Assembly (NCBI GenBank): GCA_049610565.1
Contig: JBMYZR010000003.1
Coordinates: forward strand, 47,978-111,977
Length of the DNA stretch: 64,000 nt
DNA from: UBA8752 sp049610565
Lineage (GTDB): Bacteria; Bacteroidota; Bacteroidia; Flavobacteriales_D; Sanyastnellaceae
Direction of reading: 5' to 3'
Below are positions 16,392-25,638 of the stretch, one piece after another. The translations under genes and the position numbers were made by a program. Each line of letters opens with the position of its first letter. The stretch's first letter is position 1. The notes under the pieces were generated by a model. It worked only from the letters and a program-made list of their open reading frames with translations, was not told where the DNA came from and searched no databases.

Positions 16392-17009
16392 TCAACCCGC
16401 TGCCGGGTCCGGCAAGGATAGCGATTCCCGGATGGCGCGCAAGGTCTGCGACGCATAGTGTTCCGCCTCGAGCTGTTGGATTTTGCCGGCGATGGACGCC
16501 GCATCCTCCTCGGCCTCGAGCGCCACGGCCGCCTGGAAGAACGCCGGACCGGTGTCGTAGTCGGCATCCACCCAGTGCAGGGTGATGCCCGTCTCGGAAA
16601 CGCGCCCTTCGGCCGCCGCCTCGGCCACCGCCACATGGACGTACCGGCCATACATGCCCTTGCCGCCAAAGGCCGGAAGCAGGGAAGGGTGCAGGTTGAG
16701 CATCCGCCCGGGGTAGGCGGCGACAAGCTGATCGGGCACCTTCATGAGGAACCCCGCCAACGCCACGAAGTCCACGTCCAGGTCGCGCAGCCGGGCCTCG
16801 ACCCCGCCGGAAGACAGGGCTTCCCGGTCAAAGACCCACGTCTCGACACCGCAGCCGGCCGCCCGGTCGAGCACGGCGGCATTCGGCCGGTTGCACCCGA
16901 CCAGCACGACCTCGATGTCGGGTTGCTGTTCGGCAGCCCGCATCAGCCGCTCGGCATTGGTTCCGGACCCACTGGCCAGGATGGCCACCCGCGCCCCGTT
17001 TCGGCCCAT
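16392..17009 (-). CDS. purN: Phosphoribosylglycinamide formyltransferase PurN
   Basis: 205 residues of the formyltransferase fold: VAILASGSGTNAERLM at the N-terminus, VALAGFLMKVP, the folate/GAR-site stretch MLNLHPSLLPAFGGKGMYG and the catalytic-region HWVDADYDTGP. It transfers a formyl group from 10-formyl-THF to GAR in purine synthesis. The start overlaps the stop of the DUF2723 gene (TGATG), and marC follows after 10 bp. Longer upstream frames lie inside the DUF2723 gene and are rejected. Confidence 0.95.
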   Translation of the reverse strand: MGRNGARVAILASGSGTNAERLMRAAEQQPDIEVVLVGCNRPNAAVLDRAAGCGVETWVFDREALSSGGVEARLRDLDVDFVALAGFLMKVPDQLVAAYPGRMLNLHPSLLPAFGGKGMYGRYVHVAVAEAAAEGRVSETGITLHWVDADYDTGPAFFQAAVALEAEEDAASIAGKIQQLEAEHYASQTLRAIRESLSLPDPAAG

Positions 17010-20000
17010 CAGCGTCCGGCGTCCGAGTTGAAGGTGGGCGGGTCGGACACCTCGCCGCGTTGGCGGGCAGAGTCGCTCGCGCGCAATGCTTTGATCGTCT
17101 CGCCCATTTCCGTCGCCTCCGCGTCGTCCGGAAGCGCGTCCTGGAGCGCACCGGCAATCCGCTGGCTCACGGCCATGGCCACCTGGATGCTCTGGTCGGA
17201 CGCCACGTAGTACTCGTCCTCGAGGGAAATGAAGTAGGCGAGATCCTCGGTCAGGTCGGTGAAGAGCGCCGTTCCCACCTCCTTGGCCAAGGCGGCGGCC
17301 TGGTCGCGTTGGGCCTGCGGCATGTCCTGGTCCATCGCCATGTCGGCCAACAGCTCCACCACCGGCAACATGACCCGCGTGTACGGCACATTGTGGCCCG
17401 GTGTGGCCCGGATCAGCAGGTCCATGACCTCCAGTCCCTTCTCGGGCTTGCCGGCCTTGGCAAAGGCGTCGGCGAGGTTGGTCATCTGCAGGCGGATGTT
17501 GGTCGCCATCCGGCGGTTGTTCTCGTCCATGTAGATCTCCCCCTCGGCGTCCATTCCACCCCATTGGAACTTCTCCATCACGTTCTCGAACATGATGTCC
17601 CGGGCAATGCCGACGGGCTGGCCCCCACGGGATCCGTACTTGACCGGCACAAGGCGCCAGGCGAGGCCCTCGAGGCGGAAGTAATCCTGCAGGCCGACAT
17701 AGCTGTCGGGGCCAATGGTGACGGCGAAATAGACCGGGCGCTCCCAGTTGTTGTTGCGCAGGATCTCCATCACCATGAACTGGTTCTTGAGCACGTACTG
17801 ACGCGGGGTTCCGTTGCCGTCGGTGACCGTCCACTCGAGGGCATCCACCATCCGGTCCACCTCCTCGGGGAGCACGAGACCGGAGCTCACCGCGTAGGCG
17901 CTGTCGACCGGCACGCTGAAGCTGTTGGACGGCAGGTGGGCATACTTCCGGCCGGCGCCGTAGTCCACGAGGTCCCCGTCATCGAGGGCAACGCGCATGG
18001 CCGCTTCGATGTCCGCATAGGGGTTGTCGGGATCCGCCGGCGGGTCCATCAGGACGATGTCCCGTGTGCCCTGCCGGTACTGCTCCTCGCCCATCCGGAT
18101 GGGCACCGGAAGGCCGTCGTAGGCACGGCGCTTCATCTGCTCGACGTACCAGTCGGTGTTGAGCAGGCTCAGGTTGACGACCCGGACATCCGTCCGGTAG
18201 CCCTCCACCTCCTGGACATACCACAGGGGGAAGGTGTCGTTGTCGCCGTTGGTGAACAGGATGGCATTCGGGGCGAGGCTGTCGAGGTAGTTCTTGGCCA
18301 TGTCCACCCCGGTGCGGCGGCGGGCCCGGCTGTGGTCATCCCACCCTTCGGCCCCCATCTGCAGGGGAACGAGCAGCAACAGGCCCGACAGCACGGCAGC
18401 GTTGAGGCCTTCATTGCCCGACCGGCCCAGCGCCACGGCCAGACCGAGGAGCAGGGCGGACACGGCACCCAGGTAGAAGAGGCCGTAGCTGAGCGTGTGG
18501 TCGCCTCCGGTGGCCGATTCGACGCCGAAGAGCAAGGCGGCCAAGGCCAGCGGTGCGCCTGCGGCCAGACCGAGGTCCCGCCCCTTCAGGTGGCCGGCCA
18601 TGTCAAACAGGGCATACACCCCGAGGCCGATCCAGATGGCGAACGCATAGAAGGAGCCCACGTAGGCGTAGTCGCGCTCGCGCGGCTGCAGCGGATACTG
18701 GTTCAGGTACACCACGATGGCGAAGCCGGTCAGCACGAAGAGCAGGCCGGTCACCGTGAAGTCCTTCCAGCCGCGGATGGCCTGGAACACCAGACCAATC
18801 AGACCGAGCAGCAGCGGGAAGAGGTAGAACCGGTTGTGCGCCTTGTCCTCCGCGCGGGCCGTGGGCAGGTTGTCCCGGCTGCCGAGCCGCTCGGCATCGA
18901 TGAAGTCCACACCGGACACCCAGTTGCCGTCCATGAAGTCGCCGTGGCCCTGCGTGTCATTCTGGCGACCGGCGAAATTCCACATGAAGTAGCGCAGGTA
19001 CATCCACCCCACCTGGTAGCGGGCGAAGAAGCGCAGGTTCTCCCCCTGCGTGGGCACGAGCATCTCGTGGTAGCGGTCGGCCTGGCCCTGCATCTGCTGC
19101 ACCTCGCGGATGTCCTCCGCAGAGCGGGTGCGGTTGGCGCGCTGGGTGGCCGCGCGGATCTGCTGCTCGAGTTGGTTCAGGGAGCGCTGAATCGTCTGGG
19201 CGTAGGTCCGGCCGTGGTCGAGGCCCTTGGACAGGTCCTCCACCATGAGCTGGGCGAGCGTCCGGCGGACCTCGGGGCTGCTGAGGTCGGCCAACCTCGC
19301 CTGGTTGCCCCGGCCCACGATGATCTCCGTGGCCGAGCGGACCTCGTAACCCGAACCGAACCGCTGGTTGAACGACCGGTAGAGGTTGTTGAGCGTCCGG
19401 TTCAGTTCATCCTTGCCCATGCCGCCTCCAAGGATGCGGGAAGCGAGGTGCAATTCGAACGCGGCCGCATCCCGGGCCTCGCCGTCAAGCGGGCTGGTGA
19501 ACGCCACGTCCTCGTTCCACCCCTTGTAGTTCGACCACTTCTTGTACTCGCGGATGTGGTTCGATTGGCTCGAATACATCCGGGGGAAGACCATGGTGAA
19601 CCGGCTGTCGTATTTGGGCAGTCCGTTCTTTTTCTCCCCGCTGTCGACGTACTCCTGCTGGATGGTGAAATTGCCCTCGTTGTCCGCCACGAACTTCTCA
19701 GCGGAGAACTTCTCCCGGAACGTCGCCACGCGCGTGTCCACCGTGCCGCGCTTCTTGTAGACGCTGTGGCTGGGGAAATACGTGGGCGTGCCATCCTCGT
19801 AGGGGCTTTGCTGGTCGTTGGGGCTGTTCCAATACTGACCCGACGCCAGCGGACGGTCCCCGTACTGCTCGCGGTTGAGGTAGGCCAGCAGGGCAAAGAG
19901 GTTCTCCGGGTTGTTCTCGTCCATCGGCGGGTTGGCCGCGGAGCGCACCACGATCAGGGCAAACGTGCTGTAGCCCACGAGGATCATGGCCACAGACAGG

Positions 20001-20881
20001 GCGGCCACATTGAGCTGCCACCAGCCCTTCTTGCGGCTGAACCACAGCGCCCCGACGATGAGCGCCGTCACCAGCGCGAGGTACACGACGACCCCCGTGT
20101 TGAAGGGCATGCCCATGCTGTTGACGAACGCGAGCTCGAAGCGGGCCGCGAGCTTCACGAAGCCTTGGATCAGGCCGTACTGGACAAACAGCAGGAGGGC
20201 CAGCGACAGGGCCAGTGCCCCGATGAAGGTGGGCCACTTGAATTCATTGCGCTTGAAATAGTAGACCGCGACGATGGCCGGGATGGCGAGCAGGTTGAGC
20301 AGGTGGACGCCGATCGACAGGCCCATCAGGTAGGCAATGAGCACGATCCACCGCAGGTTGCCGGGCTCTTCGGCGCGGGACTCCCACTTGAGGATGGCCC
20401 AGAAGACGAGCGCCGTGAACAGGGAGCTCAAGGCGTAGACCTCTCCCTCGACGGCGCTGAACCAGAAACTGTCGCTGAAGGTGTAGGCCAAGGCACCCAC
20501 GGCTCCGCTGCCGAGGATGGCGAGGCGCTGAGCGGACGTCGGCTCGGTCTGGCCCTCCGTCCAGCGGGTCATGCTGAGCTTCTGCGCCAGGTGCGTGATG
20601 CTCCAGAACAGGAAGAGGATGGTGAACGAACTCGCCATCGCGCTCATCACGTTGACCGCCGTGGCCGCGTAGACGGCCGGGACGAACATCGCGAACAGAC
20701 GGGCGATGAGCATGAACATCGGCGCCCCGGGAGGGTGTCCGACCTCGAGCTTGTAGGCCGAAGCGATGAACTCCCCGCAATCCCAGAAGCTGGCGGTCGG
20801 TTCGATGGTCAGGAGATAGACGATGGTGGCCACCAGCCACACAGCCCATCCGGCATAGTCGTTGAGTCGCTTGTAGTTCAT
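17009..20881 (-). CDS. DUF2723 multi-spanning glycosyltransferase-like protein
   Basis: 1290 residues. The N-terminal third is a polytopic GT-C-like module starting with a membrane helix and the DUF2723 hallmark TIEPTASFWDCGEFIA, then YKLEVGHPPGAPMFML and AVEGEVYALSSLF. More helices follow at roughly 690-880. A soluble C-terminal region has LFTNGDNDTFPLWYVQEV and ends in a repeat-like helical part. The acidic DCGE loop resembles the catalytic loop of GT-C enzymes. Human TMEM260, which carries this domain, is an O-mannosyltransferase, so a protein O-glycosylation role is plausible but not shown. It is first in the run with purN, marC and rnhA. A -7 box is at 20949-20956. Confidence 0.85.
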   Translation of the reverse strand: MNYKRLNDYAGWAVWLVATIVYLLTIEPTASFWDCGEFIASAYKLEVGHPPGAPMFMLIARLFAMFVPAVYAATAVNVMSAMASSFTILFLFWSITHLAQKLSMTRWTEGQTEPTSAQRLAILGSGAVGALAYTFSDSFWFSAVEGEVYALSSLFTALVFWAILKWESRAEEPGNLRWIVLIAYLMGLSIGVHLLNLLAIPAIVAVYYFKRNEFKWPTFIGALALSLALLLFVQYGLIQGFVKLAARFELAFVNSMGMPFNTGVVVYLALVTALIVGALWFSRKKGWWQLNVAALSVAMILVGYSTFALIVVRSAANPPMDENNPENLFALLAYLNREQYGDRPLASGQYWNSPNDQQSPYEDGTPTYFPSHSVYKKRGTVDTRVATFREKFSAEKFVADNEGNFTIQQEYVDSGEKKNGLPKYDSRFTMVFPRMYSSQSNHIREYKKWSNYKGWNEDVAFTSPLDGEARDAAAFELHLASRILGGGMGKDELNRTLNNLYRSFNQRFGSGYEVRSATEIIVGRGNQARLADLSSPEVRRTLAQLMVEDLSKGLDHGRTYAQTIQRSLNQLEQQIRAATQRANRTRSAEDIREVQQMQGQADRYHEMLVPTQGENLRFFARYQVGWMYLRYFMWNFAGRQNDTQGHGDFMDGNWVSGVDFIDAERLGSRDNLPTARAEDKAHNRFYLFPLLLGLIGLVFQAIRGWKDFTVTGLLFVLTGFAIVVYLNQYPLQPRERDYAYVGSFYAFAIWIGLGVYALFDMAGHLKGRDLGLAAGAPLALAALLFGVESATGGDHTLSYGLFYLGAVSALLLGLAVALGRSGNEGLNAAVLSGLLLLVPLQMGAEGWDDHSRARRRTGVDMAKNYLDSLAPNAILFTNGDNDTFPLWYVQEVEGYRTDVRVVNLSLLNTDWYVEQMKRRAYDGLPVPIRMGEEQYRQGTRDIVLMDPPADPDNPYADIEAAMRVALDDGDLVDYGAGRKYAHLPSNSFSVPVDSAYAVSSGLVLPEEVDRMVDALEWTVTDGNGTPRQYVLKNQFMVMEILRNNNWERPVYFAVTIGPDSYVGLQDYFRLEGLAWRLVPVKYGSRGGQPVGIARDIMFENVMEKFQWGGMDAEGEIYMDENNRRMATNIRLQMTNLADAFAKAGKPEKGLEVMDLLIRATPGHNVPYTRVMLPVVELLADMAMDQDMPQAQRDQAAALAKEVGTALFTDLTEDLAYFISLEDEYYVASDQSIQVAMAVSQRIAGALQDALPDDAEATEMGETIKALRASDSARQRGEVSDPPTFNSDAGR

Positions 20882-20948
20882 GCGGACGCAGGGTCTCCCG
20901 GCGTGGCCGGAGCCCGATCAGCCGGACCCCGGACTTGCCGGATTCCCG

Positions 20949-20956
20949 CGAAAATA
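20949..20956 (-). promoter_or_regulatory. -7 element upstream of the DUF2723 gene (TATTTTCG)
   Basis: The minus-strand sequence TATTTTCG fits TAnnTTCG. It lies in the 83-bp gap after the T9SS cargo gene and about 67 nt before the ATG at 20881. Confidence 0.4.
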
Positions 20957-20964
20957 GGCCGCGC

Positions 20965-23733
20965 TCAGCGGGCGACCATCACCCGGCCCACTTGGCGCAC
21001 GACGCCCCCCTCGACCTCGAGGAAATAGGTCCCCGTCGAAAGCGATCCGAGGTCCACCTCCCAACGGTTCACCGTCGACTGTCCAGCGCCCACAATCCGG
21101 CCCGTCGCGTCGCGGAGGCACCAATCGAGCCCCTCGCCGGACAGCGCATCCGGCCAGGTCACGAACAGGCGGGATTCCGCCGGATTCGGGTGGAGCTGCA
21201 ACCCGCCAATCGGCGACGCCGTCTCGAGCACCGCACTGCTGCAGTCGGTTTGCACACCGAACTCGAATTCAATGATGCCTTCGAGGATCGAAAGGTCCAC
21301 CGTCAACTCTTCTTCCTCGCCCACCTCCAGGGACAGGGACAGTCCCGGCAGGCCATCCAGACCCGCGGCCCCCTGCATGTCGAAGGTCATGTCGTAACAT
21401 CCGGGCAGAAGACAGAGGGTCAGCGTCCCCAGCTCACCTTCGGCCGGATCGAGGGTCATCTCGCCTTCAAGGTCGTACGACTCGCCCACGAGTGTCCACA
21501 CCATGTCGAGCCCGGCCAACAATTCCGCCAGCGTTTCGCCATCGATCTCCACCTCGACCTCCTCACAGGCGAGTTCGCCTCCATTTTCGAGGTCCACGCA
21601 CTCGGTCAGGATCTCTTCACAGGCCCAGAACGTGGCCGTCACACACGCGGTCTCGATCTCGGCACCGGTCGCAAAGAGGTGGTTGATCTCCTGCCCGTTG
21701 AGGATGGACCCGTCGGACAGGGTCCAGATGAAATCTTCCCCTTGCACCGAATCGGTGACGGCAGTCAGGGTCCAACTGCCATCGGCCTCCTGGATGGCCT
21801 CGATGGACAGGTCGCATTCGAATTCTGCAGGCTCCCAGGGTTCCAACTCCACGCAGGCCTCCACCCCTTCCGGGCACGCCGGCATCTCATACGTGGCACA
21901 CACCGTTCCGCCCACATCGACCAGGTCCGCGACCTCGCCCACGGCGATCAACTCGCCGTCCTCATTGAACCATTCCACCACGGCGCCCTCCGGCGCTCCG
22001 TCGGCGATGAGCAGCGCCCACCCCGCTTCCGGGTCGGTCCAGTCCACCACGATGTCCAGCTCGCATTCCACACCCGGACAGTCTTCCACGACCACCTCGA
22101 TGCACCAGGTAGACCCTTCCGGACAGGCAGGGCTCGTCACCGTGGCACACGCCTCATACGTTCCGGACTCGGCGTATTGGTACTCCGACCACAGGGAGTA
22201 TCCGGTTTCCGTCGTACCGTCCCCATAGTCCCAGAGGATGCTGTAGTTGTCCGGCTGCATCATCTCCAAAAGGAACCATCCCGAGCAATCCCCGGTGCTG
22301 TCCGGCATCCACATCAGTTCCGCATCCTCCTCTTCCAGGCAGGCGCAATCGCCCACATCGATGAACGTGCACAACAAGGTCGTGTCCGGACAGGTCGGGC
22401 TCACGTAGGTCGCACAGGCCTGGTACCAGCCGTTCTCCGGGAAGGTGTGCCACGTGAAATGGCCCTCGGCCGTCGTGCTGTCGCTGAATTGCCAGAACAC
22501 CTGCTCCCCTTCCGTGAAGTCGCAGATGCTGAGGACGAATTCGCATCCAGCACCGCCGACCCAGATTTCCTGGGGACAATCGGGGTCGTAATCGTCGGAG
22601 CTCACGCATTCGACCACCCCCTCCGGGCAGTCTACGGTGATGTACTGGACACAGGCCTGCCAGGGTCCATTTCCAATGGCGTACGGCAACGTCATGGCCA
22701 TGCCGCCTTCCTGGAACACCTCGCCGTTGAGCGTGTACACCAACTCCACACCTTCGGGATACCCCGTGGGGATGATCATGATGACGCTGTCGTTGGCCAC
22801 GCTGTCCACGAGAAGCTCGAGCCCGCACTCCGGCTCGGTGCATCCGGTCACCTCCAAGGTCGTTTCCAACGTCACGCCCTGCGGGCAGAGGTCTGAGGAA
22901 TAAGTGACCGTCACGGGATACGTTCCGTCTCCGCCAAAGGCATACTCCACGGCATGGCCCCCAGTCAGCAGGTCGTCCCCGAAGGTCCACGTCGCGGACT
23001 CCCCGCTCTGGAACGACCCCACATCGAAGCCCCACTCGCAGTCCGCAAACTGGGTGGCCTCGATGGTTTCCGGGCACTGCAACACATTGAGCTCGTCGCA
23101 ATCCCCGAAGTGGAGCTCCATGATCTGGGCGAGCGAGCCGAAACCGCCAGGAAGGACCTGCATGTAGAACACCCCGTCGATGTCCCCATCCGTGGTGAGC
23201 TGGGCCAGCAGGACCCGTCCGTCCTCGTCGGGAAGGCCATTGGTGTTGGTCGGCACGACAAACCAGGCACTGCCGATGTTGTCGTCGATGGAGAAGCTGT
23301 CGCCGTTCTCGAATTCAGTGATGAACGGACTGCCGCTGCTCATGACCACCTGCGGACAATCCTCGCCCAGACCGGCATCCGGGGGACCATCAATGCCAAT
23401 GGTCAGCCAACTGTCGTACTCGAGTTCCGGAAAGAGGTCGAACAGGATGGGGTTGGAGGCACAGGGAAACTGGCTTCCGTTGGGGTCCTGGAACCACTCG
23501 GTGGTGGTCACGAGGGAAGTCGGGTTCTCGATGTCGCCAAAGACCGTGGTGACCACATCGGCCGGACCTGGCAGCGTGGCATACAGGCGGTAGGTCGTCA
23601 TGCCCTCGAGGGGGCCTGCGTTGTGAATGGCGACCACCTCCACATCGAGGCAGACCGGGCCATCGACCAAAAGGGGTTGGGCCGTGGCACAGGCCGCCAC
23701 AGACAGAAAGAGGCTGAACAAAAAGGGGCGCAT
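20965..23733 (-). CDS. Large secreted T9SS cargo protein with six Cys-rich PKD-like repeats and a type A sorting domain
   Basis: 922 residues: signal peptide MRPFLFSLFLSVAACATAQ, then an N-terminal domain of about 250 residues. At least six modules of roughly 90-115 residues follow, each ending in a motif such as ACATVTSPACPEGSTWC, VCATYEMPACPEGVEAC or ACATYVSPTCPDTTLLC. The C-terminal type A T9SS domain starts LHPNPAESRLFVTW and ends VGRVMVAR. The strongly acidic composition and paired cysteines suggest disulfide-stabilised surface modules. The upstream in-frame start at 23802 overlaps the preceding gene and is rejected. The cargo function is unknown. Confidence 0.85.
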   Translation of the reverse strand: MRPFLFSLFLSVAACATAQPLLVDGPVCLDVEVVAIHNAGPLEGMTTYRLYATLPGPADVVTTVFGDIENPTSLVTTTEWFQDPNGSQFPCASNPILFDLFPELEYDSWLTIGIDGPPDAGLGEDCPQVVMSSGSPFITEFENGDSFSIDDNIGSAWFVVPTNTNGLPDEDGRVLLAQLTTDGDIDGVFYMQVLPGGFGSLAQIMELHFGDCDELNVLQCPETIEATQFADCEWGFDVGSFQSGESATWTFGDDLLTGGHAVEYAFGGDGTYPVTVTYSSDLCPQGVTLETTLEVTGCTEPECGLELLVDSVANDSVIMIIPTGYPEGVELVYTLNGEVFQEGGMAMTLPYAIGNGPWQACVQYITVDCPEGVVECVSSDDYDPDCPQEIWVGGAGCEFVLSICDFTEGEQVFWQFSDSTTAEGHFTWHTFPENGWYQACATYVSPTCPDTTLLCTFIDVGDCACLEEEDAELMWMPDSTGDCSGWFLLEMMQPDNYSILWDYGDGTTETGYSLWSEYQYAESGTYEACATVTSPACPEGSTWCIEVVVEDCPGVECELDIVVDWTDPEAGWALLIADGAPEGAVVEWFNEDGELIAVGEVADLVDVGGTVCATYEMPACPEGVEACVELEPWEPAEFECDLSIEAIQEADGSWTLTAVTDSVQGEDFIWTLSDGSILNGQEINHLFATGAEIETACVTATFWACEEILTECVDLENGGELACEEVEVEIDGETLAELLAGLDMVWTLVGESYDLEGEMTLDPAEGELGTLTLCLLPGCYDMTFDMQGAAGLDGLPGLSLSLEVGEEEELTVDLSILEGIIEFEFGVQTDCSSAVLETASPIGGLQLHPNPAESRLFVTWPDALSGEGLDWCLRDATGRIVGAGQSTVNRWEVDLGSLSTGTYFLEVEGGVVRQVGRVMVAR

Positions 23734-23788
23734 GATTCGCAGAGAAGCGGCGTAAGGAAAACGAAGGCAGAAAGCCGAGGGTTGCATG

Positions 23789-24325
23789 TCAGGCATCCAC
23801 AAACCTGGGGTCGGTGGGCATCACGTCACCACAGGATCCGCAGGTCCGCTTGGATTCGTCGCCATAGAACTCCCGGAAACGGGGCAGGAAATCCTTCTCG
23901 ATGTCCCGCAGCTCGAAGTAGGTGTCATGCAGCTTGGCATTGCACCCGTCGCAGTACCAGAGCAGGCCATCCTGCATGCCGCTGCCGGCACGCTTCCGCT
24001 CGATGACAAGGCCGAGCGACCCCGCCTCCCGCATGGGGCTGTGCGGCACCTTGGCCGGATGGAGGTACATGTCGCCGGGACCCAACTTCATGTCGACCGC
24101 TTTGCCGTCCTCCTGGATGCGCACGGTGATGTGGCCCTCCAATTGGTAGAACAGCTCCTCGGTCTCGTTGTAGTGGTAGTCCTTCCGCGCATTGGGACCC
24201 GCCACGATCATCACGATGTAGTCGCCGCTCTCGACGTAGAGGTTCTTGTTGCCGACCGGCGGCTTGAGCAGGTCGCGGTGCTCCTCGATCCAGGCGGTGA
24301 GGTTGAAAGGCTTGGCAATGGACAT
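23789..24325 (-). CDS. nbaC: 3-hydroxyanthranilate 3,4-dioxygenase
   Basis: 178 residues of a cupin dioxygenase. The metal ligands H51, E57 and H95 (DYHYNETEELFYQLEG; KVPHSP) and the rubredoxin-like second site C125, C128, C162, C165 (CDGC, CGSC) occur at the same positions reported for the bacterial enzyme. It opens the ring of 3-hydroxyanthranilate, leading to quinolinate. With kynureninase at 37271-38575 this supports tryptophan-dependent NAD synthesis. It lies 9 bp after the EamA transporter gene. A -7-like TTAATTTG just upstream overlaps that gene's stop and is doubtful. Confidence 0.95.
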   Translation of the reverse strand: MSIAKPFNLTAWIEEHRDLLKPPVGNKNLYVESGDYIVMIVAGPNARKDYHYNETEELFYQLEGHITVRIQEDGKAVDMKLGPGDMYLHPAKVPHSPMREAGSLGLVIERKRAGSGMQDGLLWYCDGCNAKLHDTYFELRDIEKDFLPRFREFYGDESKRTCGSCGDVMPTDPRFVDA

Positions 24326-24334
24326 GGCCTCAAA

Positions 24335-25249
24335 TTAAGCCTCCGCAGGCTTTGCCTTGACCGGTTTCCCCACGAGATACACCCCGGCGAAGATGAGCGC
24401 ACCAAAGGCCAGCAATGGCCAGCCGGTGTCGACCATGTAGTCGGTGCCTCCAAAATGGGCCTGCGCCATGCTGAACAGGGTGGCCAGCAGCGGTTGGAGG
24501 TAGATGTAGACGCTGACGACCGTGGGCTGGACGTGCTGGAGGGCGAAGATGTTGAGGAGGTAGACGAGGAACGTCGTCGCCAGCACCACGTAGGCCACCC
24601 CAGCCCACGCCCGGGCGTCGAAGGCGGACCAATCGATGGCGGCGGCCTGGTTCCAGCCGATGGGCGTCGTGAAGAGCCACCCGAACAGGAACACCCACGT
24701 CACCACGGTCAGTGGCCGGTATTTGGCCATCAGCGGCTTGACCCCGACGAGGTAGAACGCGTAACTCGTCGCGTTGATCAGGATCATCAGGTCCCCCTGC
24801 CAGGTGGCGTGCACCTTGGTGCCGGATCCGCTCCAAATGAGGATGGCTGCTGCCCCGATGCCCCCGAGAATGACCCCGATCAGCCGGCGCCGGACGATGG
24901 GCTGGCCCAGCATCACAGCACTGGCCAGCAGCACCAGGATGGGGTTGACCGTCATGATCAGGCTGGCGTTGACCGGGCTGGTGGCGTTGAGCCCATTGAA
25001 GAAGAGCAACATGTTGATGCCGACCCCGGTCAGGCCGCAGAAGGCCATGCGCGGCAGGTCCTTGCGGTCCACCTTTTCCGGCCGGGCCAGCAGCAGCAGG
25101 CCGAACAGCACCAGCGCCCCGGTCACGCGCAACACGATGAACCCGCTCGGGCCCACGAGGTCCGGCATGAGGCCCTTGGCCACGAGGTAGTTGCCCCCGT
25201 AGGTCAGGGCCACCACGGACAGGGCAATGTGGGCGAGCAGGCGCTTCAC
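24335..25249 (-). CDS. EamA-family (DMT superfamily) transporter
   Basis: 304 residues, about ten membrane helices in two repeats: ALSVVALTYGGNYLVAKGLMP at the start and GGIGAAAILIWSG midway, with a Lys/Ala-rich cytoplasmic tail (VGKPVKAKPAEA). This is the fold of drug/metabolite transporters of the EamA type; the substrate is not predictable. The start is GTG at 25249. It is placed between the ArsC-like gene (31 bp upstream) and the dioxygenase gene (9 bp downstream). A role in tryptophan/kynurenine metabolite transport is a guess from position only. Confidence 0.85.
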   Translation of the reverse strand: MKRLLAHIALSVVALTYGGNYLVAKGLMPDLVGPSGFIVLRVTGALVLFGLLLLARPEKVDRKDLPRMAFCGLTGVGINMLLFFNGLNATSPVNASLIMTVNPILVLLASAVMLGQPIVRRRLIGVILGGIGAAAILIWSGSGTKVHATWQGDLMILINATSYAFYLVGVKPLMAKYRPLTVVTWVFLFGWLFTTPIGWNQAAAIDWSAFDARAWAGVAYVVLATTFLVYLLNIFALQHVQPTVVSVYIYLQPLLATLFSMAQAHFGGTDYMVDTGWPLLAFGALIFAGVYLVGKPVKAKPAEA

Positions 25250-25280
25250 GGCGAAGTCAAGACAGGTCCTTTCCGCAGGC

Positions 25281-25634
25281 TCAGGCCTTCAGGGCTGCGC
25301 GGGCGCCTTCCACGGACGCCTTGGCGGAGCCGGCGAAGACCGCGTCATCGGTCAACAGGACCGGGCGCTTCAGGAAGGTGTACTCCTCGATGATGAGGCG
25401 GCGGTAATCGTCCTCGCCGAGGTCCATGTCGGCCAGCCCCATGGAGCGGAACTTCATGGCGCGGCGGCTGAACAGGGCCTCGTAACTGCCGGCGTGGGCC
25501 TTCATGGCGTCCACTTCCTCGGCCGTCACGCCGGAGGCCTTGATGTCGCGGATCTCCGCCCCGCACGCGGCGGGCTGAAGGTCGGCGTCGATGCGCTGAC
25601 AGGTCTTGCAGGTGGGGAGGGTGAAGAATTTCAT
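25281..25634 (-). CDS. ArsC/Spx-like thioredoxin-fold protein
   Basis: 117 residues starting MKFFTLPTCKTCQRIDADL with a CxxC pair at C9 and C12, then a C-terminal region with FLKRPVLLTDDAVFAG as in the ArsC/YffB/Spx superfamily (the RPVL segment). Members reduce arsenate with glutathione or act as transcription regulators. The CxxC and the absence of arsenic genes nearby leave the role open. It lies 4 bp after the uridine kinase gene. Confidence 0.8.
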   Translation of the reverse strand: MKFFTLPTCKTCQRIDADLQPAACGAEIRDIKASGVTAEEVDAMKAHAGSYEALFSRRAMKFRSMGLADMDLGEDDYRRLIIEEYTFLKRPVLLTDDAVFAGSAKASVEGARAALKA

Positions 25635-25638
25635 GGGG

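Noticed and set aside
17060..21028. 1322-residue open frame on the plus strand opposite the DUF2723 gene
   Set aside because: It mirrors the codon structure of the GC-rich minus-strand gene and has low-complexity, family-less protein sequence; typical antisense shadow.
24331..24338. TTAATTTG box 5 nt before the 3-hydroxyanthranilate dioxygenase gene as a promoter
   Set aside because: It overlaps the TAA stop of the upstream transporter gene and has only a 9-bp intergenic space; co-transcription is simpler.
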